From Acidimicrobiaceae bacterium (GTDB lineage Bacteria > Actinomycetota > Acidimicrobiia > Acidimicrobiales > Aldehydirespiratoraceae), in the NCBI GenBank assembly GCA_009844405.1, contig VYBO01000091.1, positions 1 through 35,499 of the forward strand: a stretch of 35,499 bases of DNA, given 5' to 3'. Below are positions 30,633-35,499 of the stretch, one piece after another (within the stretch, counting starts at the first letter, position 1; each line of letters opens with the position of its first letter). The notes under the pieces were generated by a model. That model made no database searches. It worked only from the letters and a program-made list of their open reading frames with translations, and had not been told where the DNA came from. A program made the translations under genes and the position numbers.

Positions 30633-31407
30633 TCAGGGCACCATGCACTTGTAGCCGAGGCCCCTGATGGTGACGATACGCTCGGGCTGGGCCGGGTCGC
30701 GCTCGATGCGGGACCGCAGCCTCTTGATGTGCACGTCGAGGGTCTTGGTGTTGCCCACGTAGTCGAACCCCCAGACCCTGTCGATGAGGGTCTGGCGGCT
30801 CACCACGAACCCGGCGTTCTCCATGAGCAGGGCCAGCACCTCGAACTCCTTCAGCGGCAGGCGCTCCAGCTGGCCGCCGATGGTCACCTCGTGGCGGTCC
30901 CGGTCGACGGTGACGTCGCCGATGCGGAGGTTGGTTGCGCCGTTGGAGGAGCTGACCGGCCGGGTCCGGCTGCGGCGCATCACGGTGCGCATCCGGGCCA
31001 CCAGCTCCCGCACCCGGTAGGGCCCGTCGGTCTTGCCGGCGCCCCGCGAGAACACATGTGCGCATCCGGGCCACCAGCTTCCGCACCCGGTAGGGCTTGG
31101 CCACGTAGTCGTCCGCGCCGACCTCCAGCCCGACCACGGTGTCGATCTCCTCCCGGCGGGCCGACACCATGATGACCGGCGTGTCGGCGAGGGAGCGGAT
31201 GTGGCGGCACACGTCGATCCCGGACAGGCGGGGCAGCATCACGTCGAGCAGCACGATCTCGGGCTCGAGGGCCTCGAACATGGCCAGGGCCTCCTCGCCG
31301 TCGGCGGCGACGTCGACCACGAACCCCTCAGCCCCCAGCGCCACCTGCAGGCCCTCCCGGTACGAGGGCTCGTCGTCGACGACCAGCACACGGAATCCAG
31401 AACTCAC
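30633..31407 (-). pseudogene. OmpR/PhoB-type response regulator, frameshifted by a 73-bp insertion
   Basis: The receiver domain is intact from GTG 31407: RVLVVDDEPSYREG (acidic pocket), phosphoacceptor D55 in LLDVMLPRLSG, MVSARREE, and K104 in DDYVAKPYRVRK. After VARMRT the frame shifts. The wing-helix DNA-binding domain continues in another frame (NLRIGDVTVDRDRHEVTIGG to TIRGLGYKCMVP, stop 30633). Between them lie 73 extra bases consisting of a 39-bp repeat plus 34 bp of filler. As read, translation gives a 267-residue protein ending at 30604 with a nonsense C-terminus. Removing the 73 bp restores MRTVMRRSRT exactly. No sensor kinase gene is adjacent. It could be a real mutation, a reversible switch or an assembly error. 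Confidence 0.85.
30985..31096 (-). repeat. 39-bp direct repeats bounding the response-regulator insertion
   Basis: 30985-31023 and 31058-31096 match at 38 of 39 bases, separated by 34 bp of unrelated sequence (31024-31057). The offset of 73 is not a multiple of three. The single difference changes Glu to Lys (RVRELV/RVRKLV). Confidence 0.92.
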
Positions 31408-31469
31408 CGGCGCCAGTCTGCCCCACCGGCGGCCTGGTTCGCTCGTCCGGTACCGGCGGGATCGTCGAG

Positions 31470-31550
31470 CGAATTGGCAGCGGTGGAGGCCGATTCGGGC
31501 ACTGGCTGCTGCCAATTCGGTGGCACCGCCCAGCGCATCGCCAATTCCGG
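31470..31550. promoter_or_regulatory. Inverted repeats between response regulator and DUF255 gene
   Basis: CGAATTGGCAGC (31470-31481) is the exact reverse complement of GCTGCCAATTCG (31508-31519), and GCCAATTC recurs at 31540-31547. The three GCCAATTC half-sites lie in the 185-bp gap between divergent genes. They are good candidates for binding by a dimeric regulator, perhaps the adjacent OmpR-type protein. Clear -10 boxes are not visible. Confidence 0.5.
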
Positions 31551-31592
31551 GCAGCGGCGACACCTTCCCGTCCGGCCTCTTAGGCTCGGTTC

Positions 31593-33611
31593 ATGAACCG
31601 GCTCGGCGGCGAGACCAGCCCGTACCTGCGCCAACACCGCGACAACCCGGTGGACTGGTTCCCGTGGGGTCCGGAGGCCTTCGCCGCGGCCGCCGAGCGG
31701 GACCGGCCGGTGCTGCTGTCGGTGGGCTACTCCAGCTGCCACTGGTGCCATGTGATGGCCCACGAGTCCTTCGAGGATCCCGAAACCGCGGCGGTGATGA
31801 ACCGGCTGTTCGTCAACGTCAAGGTCGACCGGGAGGAGCGTCCCGACGTGGACGCCATATACATGGACTCGGTGCAGGCCATGACCGGTCGGGGCGGCTG
31901 GCCCATGACTGTGTTCTGTACACCCGACGGCCGGCCCTTCTTCGGCGGCACCTATTACCCGGACCGGCCCCGCGGCCAGATGGCCTCGTTCCTGCAGGTG
32001 ATGGAGGCCATCGACGAGGCCTGGACGAACCGCCGGGCCGATGTGCACGCCCAGGCCGACCAGCTGGTGGCGCTGATCGAGCGGACGTCGCGTGCCGCCG
32101 CCTCATTGAGCGACCAGGCTTCCGACACGCCCGACGGGCGGACGCTGGACCGGGCCGGCGACGCCATCCTGGCATCGTTCGACCCCCAGTGGGGCGGCTT
32201 CGGCGGAGCACCCAAGTTCCCTGCGGCCATGACCCTGGCCTCGGCGCTGCGCCACCATCACCGCAGCCACCGCCCCGAGCTGCTGCGGGCGGTGCGGACC
32301 AGCCTGGACGCCATGGCCTCCGGCGGGATCTACGACCATCTCGGCGGCGGGTTCGCCCGCTACTCGGTGGACCATCGGTGGCTCGTTCCCCACTTCGAGA
32401 AGATGCTCTACGACAACGCCCTGCTGACCAGGGTGTACCTGCATGCCTGGATGGTGACGGGCGAGCCGGTCTATCGCCAGATTGTGGACGAGACGATCGG
32501 CTACGTGCTGCGGGACCTCTGCCATGGCGACGGAGGCTTCTACTCGGCCGAGGACGCCGACTCCGAGGGAGTCGAGGGCAAGTTCTATGTGTGGTCCGAG
32601 CCCGAGCTGCGGGCGGTGGTGCAGAACGCGGCGGGCGCCGGGGCCGCCGACGCGGCCGCAGCCTGGTGGGGAGTCACCCCGGCCGGGAACTTCGAGGGGT
32701 CCAACATCTTGAACCGGCCGGTGCGGGGCGACCTGATCCGGCCCGAGGAGGTGGAGGCCGCCCGCCAGGCGTTGTTCGCCTGCCGGGAGAGCCGGGTGCG
32801 CCCCGGCCTCGACGACAAGGTCCTCACCGAGTGGAACGGCTTGATGCTGTCTGCGCTGGCCGAGGCCGCCGCGGCCACCGGCGATCCGCAGTGGCGGGCG
32901 GCGGCGCTGGCCAACGGCGAGTTCCTGGTGTCCAACCTGCGGCGCGAAGACGGCCGATGGCTGCGCTCCTGGCAGGCCGGTGACGCCGAGCGTCCGGCCC
33001 AGGCCCGCCATTTGGCCTACGCCCAGGACTACGCGGCCCTGGTCGATGCCTTCACCCGGCTGGGAGAGCTGTCGGGTGAGGCCCACTGGATCGATGAGGC
33101 CCGGTCGGCGGCCGACGGCCTGCTGGAGCTGTATTGGGACGGCGCGGCAGGAGGGGTGTTCACGACCGGCGACGATGCCGAGAGGCTGGTGACCCGCCCC
33201 AAGGATCTGATGGACAACGCCACCCCGTCGGCCCAGTCTCTGGCAGCTTGCGGGCTGCTCCGGCTGGCTGCGCTGACCGGCGAGTCCCGCTACGACGAGC
33301 ACGCCCGCCGAATCGTCGAGCTGTTCAGTTCCGCGGCGGGTCAGCACCCCACCGCCTTCGGCCGGGCGTTGGAAGCGCTCGACATGGCCACCCACGGCCT
33401 CGACGAGATCGCCGTCGTCGGCGACCGGGCCGACCTGGTTGCCGCGGTGCAGACCCGCTACCTGCCCGGCGCGGTCCTGGCCTGGGGCGAGCCCTACGAG
33501 TCCCCGCTATGGCAGGACCGCGCCGAAGGCTTCGCCTACGTCTGCCGCAACTTCGCCTGCCAGTCCCCCGCCACCACCACCGAGGAACTGATCGCCCAGA
33601 TGGAAGCCTGA
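31593..33611 (+). CDS. Thioredoxin-fold / DUF255 protein (YyaL, SSP411-like)
   Basis: 672 residues, the usual length for this family. The N-terminal thioredoxin-like domain begins [25 protein letters not shown] and has CHWC at 49-52 in [16 protein letters not shown], then [32 protein letters not shown] and PFFGGTYYP. The remainder is an (alpha/alpha)6-barrel-like region with [61 protein letters not shown] and DNATPSAQS. Relatives are cytosolic and widespread, but their biochemical role is unclear. It stands alone on the plus strand. Confidence 0.93.
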   Translation: MNRLGGETSPYLRQHRDNPVDWFPWGPEAFAAAAERDRPVLLSVGYSSCHWCHVMAHESFEDPETAAVMNRLFVNVKVDREERPDVDAIYMDSVQAMTGRGGWPMTVFCTPDGRPFFGGTYYPDRPRGQMASFLQVMEAIDEAWTNRRADVHAQADQLVALIERTSRAAASLSDQASDTPDGRTLDRAGDAILASFDPQWGGFGGAPKFPAAMTLASALRHHHRSHRPELLRAVRTSLDAMASGGIYDHLGGGFARYSVDHRWLVPHFEKMLYDNALLTRVYLHAWMVTGEPVYRQIVDETIGYVLRDLCHGDGGFYSAEDADSEGVEGKFYVWSEPELRAVVQNAAGAGAADAAAAWWGVTPAGNFEGSNILNRPVRGDLIRPEEVEAARQALFACRESRVRPGLDDKVLTEWNGLMLSALAEAAAATGDPQWRAAALANGEFLVSNLRREDGRWLRSWQAGDAERPAQARHLAYAQDYAALVDAFTRLGELSGEAHWIDEARSAADGLLELYWDGAAGGVFTTGDDAERLVTRPKDLMDNATPSAQSLAACGLLRLAALTGESRYDEHARRIVELFSSAAGQHPTAFGRALEALDMATHGLDEIAVVGDRADLVAAVQTRYLPGAVLAWGEPYESPLWQDRAEGFAYVCRNFACQSPATTTEELIAQMEA

Positions 33612-33619
33612 GCCGCGAG

Positions 33620-34048
33620 TCAGCCGACGGACCGGGTCAGCAGCGCGATCCAGATCGACACGCTGGCCACCGCCACGGTCGACACAACTGTCGTCACCAC
33701 TATGTAGAGGTGCCAAGCCTGCCGCCTGATGATGTCGGCGCGTTCGGTTGCGGCTTGGGCCAAGCCTTCTGAGACGGTCTTGATGATGTCGGCGCGTTCG
33801 GTTGCGGCTTGGGCCAAGCCTTCTGAGACGGTCTTGATGATGTCGGCGCGTTCGGTTGTGGCTTGGGCCAGGCCGGTGGCGATGGCCGCGTTGGTCTCTG
33901 CGAAGCCGGCGCGGAGATCCTCCTTGGTGGCGACGTTGTCCCAGCCGCTGGGCGGCAGGTGCTGCATCAGGGTCTCGGCGTCGTCTTGTCCCATGACTTC
34001 TGTCAGAGTGTTGAACATCGAGGTGCGCTGGGTGTGGGTGAGAGCCAT
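33620..34048 (-). CDS. Coiled-coil protein with C-terminal membrane anchor and 18-residue repeats
   Basis: 142 residues of a common but uncharacterised actinobacterial type. A conserved-looking head (MFNTLTEVMGQDDAETLMQHLPPSGWDNVATKEDLRAGF) leads into a helical stalk with three 18-residue repeats (GLAQAATERADIIKTVSE), then one membrane helix (HLYIVVTTVVSTVAVASVSIWIALL). The architecture resembles DUF1640/CCDC90-like proteins. GGGGC precedes ATG 34048 and CTATATCA upstream may be part of its promoter. Function is unknown; the repeat number is likely to vary among strains. Confidence 0.75.
   Translation of the reverse strand: MALTHTQRTSMFNTLTEVMGQDDAETLMQHLPPSGWDNVATKEDLRAGFAETNAAIATGLAQATTERADIIKTVSEGLAQAATERADIIKTVSEGLAQAATERADIIRRQAWHLYIVVTTVVSTVAVASVSIWIALLTRSVG
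33728..33872 (-). repeat. 54-bp in-frame tandem repeat (about 2.7 copies)
   Basis: Units start at 33728, 33782 and 33836. The first two are identical by eye; the third is partial with a few changes. Each full unit encodes 18 residues, about five heptad-like turns of the stalk in the coiled-coil protein. Confidence 0.9.
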
Positions 34049-34154
34049 CTTCGGTGCCCCTTCTGTCGGCGTTAGCAGTTGTAGGGGGCGCCTCGAACGG
34101 CTGCTCCGAGGCCGCTGAACAGCGGCGTACTGACACTATATCACATGACGACTC

Positions 34155-35159
34155 CTAAGTTGATATCTCCGCCATCATTTCAGCTAGGTCCTGGATCTTC
34201 GTACAGGTGCCCCGCTTCTCCGCGCTGAGCGGTCCGAGTGGTGCGTCGAGGCCGGACAGGTGCAAGGTGGGTTCGTCGGGCGCGCGGGCGGGGCCGTGGT
34301 GCGCCTGCCCGGGCGGGTGCAGGGTATGCACGCCATTGGTCGTGCGAATCCACCACCTGTGGTGGTGGATCCTCTGGTGACAGTCCCAGCAGACCGGGAC
34401 CATGTTGCCGATTTGGGTGGACCCGCCCTGTGAGACCGGCCTGATGTGGTGGATCTGGCACAGTGCGGGGTGAGCGGCGCAGTGGAAGCATCCGCTGTAT
34501 TGGGCGAGGAGGATCTGGCGCTGGGCTTCGGTAGCGGTGCGGCAGGACTCGGCGCGCCAGATCGGCTTGCCCTTGCGGCCATAGACGACCCCGGTGAGCT
34601 TGGCGTTGCAGGCGAACTCCTTGAGCACGGCCGGGGGCAGCCGGTCGCCGTCGGGCAGCCCTGCGATGAGGTTGCCGGTCTCGTTGTCGACGCGCGCGAC
34701 CACGCAGATCTCAGCGATGGGCCTGCATTTGCCGTCGGCCGCCGTGTCGCCGGCGGTGAGGTTGTCGAGGGCGTCGGCCATGCACTGGGCGACCGTTCGG
34801 TGGTCGGAGCACGAGCCTGCCGTGGCATTCTTGTCCGCCTCGTGCATGCGGCTGGCCTCGGCCCGGAGCCGGTTGCCGATGCGCTGACCTGTCGCGGCGT
34901 CGAACTCGCCGTAGAGGTGGACCGCGGGCCGCGCTCGATCGATGCGGCTCCCGTAGTTGGCCTTGTCGGCCCTAATGCGATTCGAAGTCGGCTCGCTGGA
35001 GCATTCGCAGCCACGGTCATGCGCTCGCGCGACAACCCGCTCAGCGGGTGCGCCGACATTGCGGCATGATCTGTGGTCTCGCGCGGTGAGATCGTCCCCT
35101 GCGATCACACAACCTTCCCCCACCTCGTGACCGGTTCGCCGAATGCTCGACCCTGACAC
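34155..35159 (-). CDS. HNH endonuclease domain protein, DUF222-like, probably 5'-truncated
   Basis: The reliable part is roughly residues 75-334. VHLYGEFDAATGQRIGNRLRAEA matches the end of the DUF222 region. The HNH nuclease follows: CFHCAAHPALCQIHHIRPVSQGGSTQIGNMVPVCWDCHQRIHH, with zinc cysteines and the catalytic HH. Such genes are abundant in actinobacteria, where many contain or resemble mobile elements. Full proteins have about 400-500 residues, so over 100 N-terminal residues seem to be missing. The first 70 residues of this frame (from GTG 35159) look unlike the family and adjoin an IS remnant, so the true start is uncertain and the gene may be inactive. Confidence 0.65.
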   Translation of the reverse strand: MSGSSIRRTGHEVGEGCVIAGDDLTARDHRSCRNVGAPAERVVARAHDRGCECSSEPTSNRIRADKANYGSRIDRARPAVHLYGEFDAATGQRIGNRLRAEASRMHEADKNATAGSCSDHRTVAQCMADALDNLTAGDTAADGKCRPIAEICVVARVDNETGNLIAGLPDGDRLPPAVLKEFACNAKLTGVVYGRKGKPIWRAESCRTATEAQRQILLAQYSGCFHCAAHPALCQIHHIRPVSQGGSTQIGNMVPVCWDCHQRIHHHRWWIRTTNGVHTLHPPGQAHHGPARAPDEPTLHLSGLDAPLGPLSAEKRGTCTKIQDLAEMMAEIST

Positions 35160-35201
35160 ACATGACCGGCTGAAGGTCGCGGTTTTCTGGCTCTCCGCGT
35201 T

Positions 35202-35367
35202 TCAGGTCGGAGTGAGGGTGTCGAGCAGCGCCCAGTTGGGTTTGCCGGCAGTAGAGTAGTGCGCGGATGCGGTGGTTGGCGAGGTTGGTGAACCCGAACG
35301 CGGCGCGTTTGGGTCGCGTCTCAGGTTTGGTGTAATAGCGGTGTGGGGCGCAGGTTCGGGTGGTCAT
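35202..35367 (-). pseudogene. C-terminal remnant of an ISL3-like (IS204/IS1001/IS1096/IS1165) transposase
   Basis: The open frame from ATG 35367 reads RPKRAAFGFTNLANHRIRALLYC, resembling the end of ISL3-family transposases (FGFxNxxNxRIRALLY). At about 35250 the frame breaks; in the next frame the ending is GKPNWALLDTLTPT followed by TGA 35204-35202, the expected transposase C-terminus. One base has been lost or gained. The catalytic DDE part is absent. No inverted-repeat end could be identified. The family call rests on motif memory. Confidence 0.6.
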
Positions 35368-35499
35368 GTTAGGCGGCTTGTGTGACAGTTGTGTGGGGGT
35401 GGTTGGGTTGGTGGAGTCGGTGGCGCAGCTCGGCGAGGTGTCGGGTTGAGCTTCCCCCCAGATCGTGGAGGCATGCTCTTAGAGGAAAGGAAGAGCCAT
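35368..35499. other. Window-edge sequence, no clear gene
   Basis: This stretch is probably part of the decayed insertion region on the minus strand. At the extreme right, AGAGGAAAGGAAGAGCCAT on the plus strand looks like a ribosome site leading to an ATG that the window cuts off, so a plus-strand gene may start at 35498. Confidence 0.3.

Overview
The window is high-GC DNA with dense gene packing and many overlapping start/stop codons. It most likely comes from an actinobacterium. The markers are a mycothiol synthase-like acetyltransferase (mshD), menaquinone genes (menA and a menG/ubiE-type methyltransferase), the hisI-trpE-ygfZ arrangement, a DUF222-type HNH protein and frequent GTG starts. 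A deep lineage such as Acidimicrobiia is my inference. Nothing in the window (no rRNA) fixes the taxonomy.

Layout. 1-3404 (minus): partial J-domain protein, a tandem mobile-like repeat, then hisI-trpE-ygfZ. 3552-5676: a small accessory island with a ribbon-helix-helix/MazF-type toxin-antitoxin pair, a HAD-like protein on the plus strand, a twice-repeated 46-bp hairpin unit and a Uma2-type nuclease. 5861-12414 (minus): a BMP-type (nucleoside-like) ABC importer of two permeases, a lipoprotein with a tandemly duplicated binding domain and a double-domain ATPase, followed by a GroES paralogue. 12517-19839 (minus): a large SNF2 helicase with a coupled 105-residue protein, then a fused indolepyruvate ferredoxin oxidoreductase. 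20011-20421: the stump of an epimerase/SDR gene and non-coding DNA. 20422-25738 (minus): hisD-hisC-hisB-hisH-hisA-hisF. 25808-27133 (minus): nth, then an AbrB/MazF toxin-antitoxin pair. 27166-29106 (plus): mshD, a four-helix membrane protein and menG/ubiE. 29214-31407 (minus): ybaK-like deacylase, menA and a frameshifted response regulator. 31593-33611 (plus): DUF255/thioredoxin-fold protein. 33620-35499 (minus): a coiled-coil membrane protein with 54-bp repeats, a DUF222/HNH gene and an ISL3-like transposase remnant.

The observations I rate highest are these. (1) Three consecutive spacers of the his operon (hisD/hisC, hisC/hisB, hisB/hisH) are each exactly filled by a tiny ORF of 17, 18 and 12 codons. 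Each overlaps the upstream stop and the downstream start by an NTGA motif, and the C-terminus of each echoes that of the gene before it. In hisB/hisH the last seven residues are identical and the codon differences are all synonymous. (2) A repeat family occurs at four loci (five units), always in the same orientation and always at the 3' end of a gene, supplying its last codons or stop. (3) The BMP lipoprotein carries two domains that share about 644 identical base pairs at an 864-bp offset. (4) The response regulator is broken by a 73-bp insertion bounded by 39-bp direct repeats. Loss of one repeat unit would restore the frame exactly.

Metabolically the window covers seven steps or subunits of histidine synthesis (hisI, D, C, B, H, A, F; no hisG or hisE here), the first step of tryptophan synthesis, two steps of menaquinone synthesis, mycothiol synthesis, base excision repair and nucleoside-type uptake.
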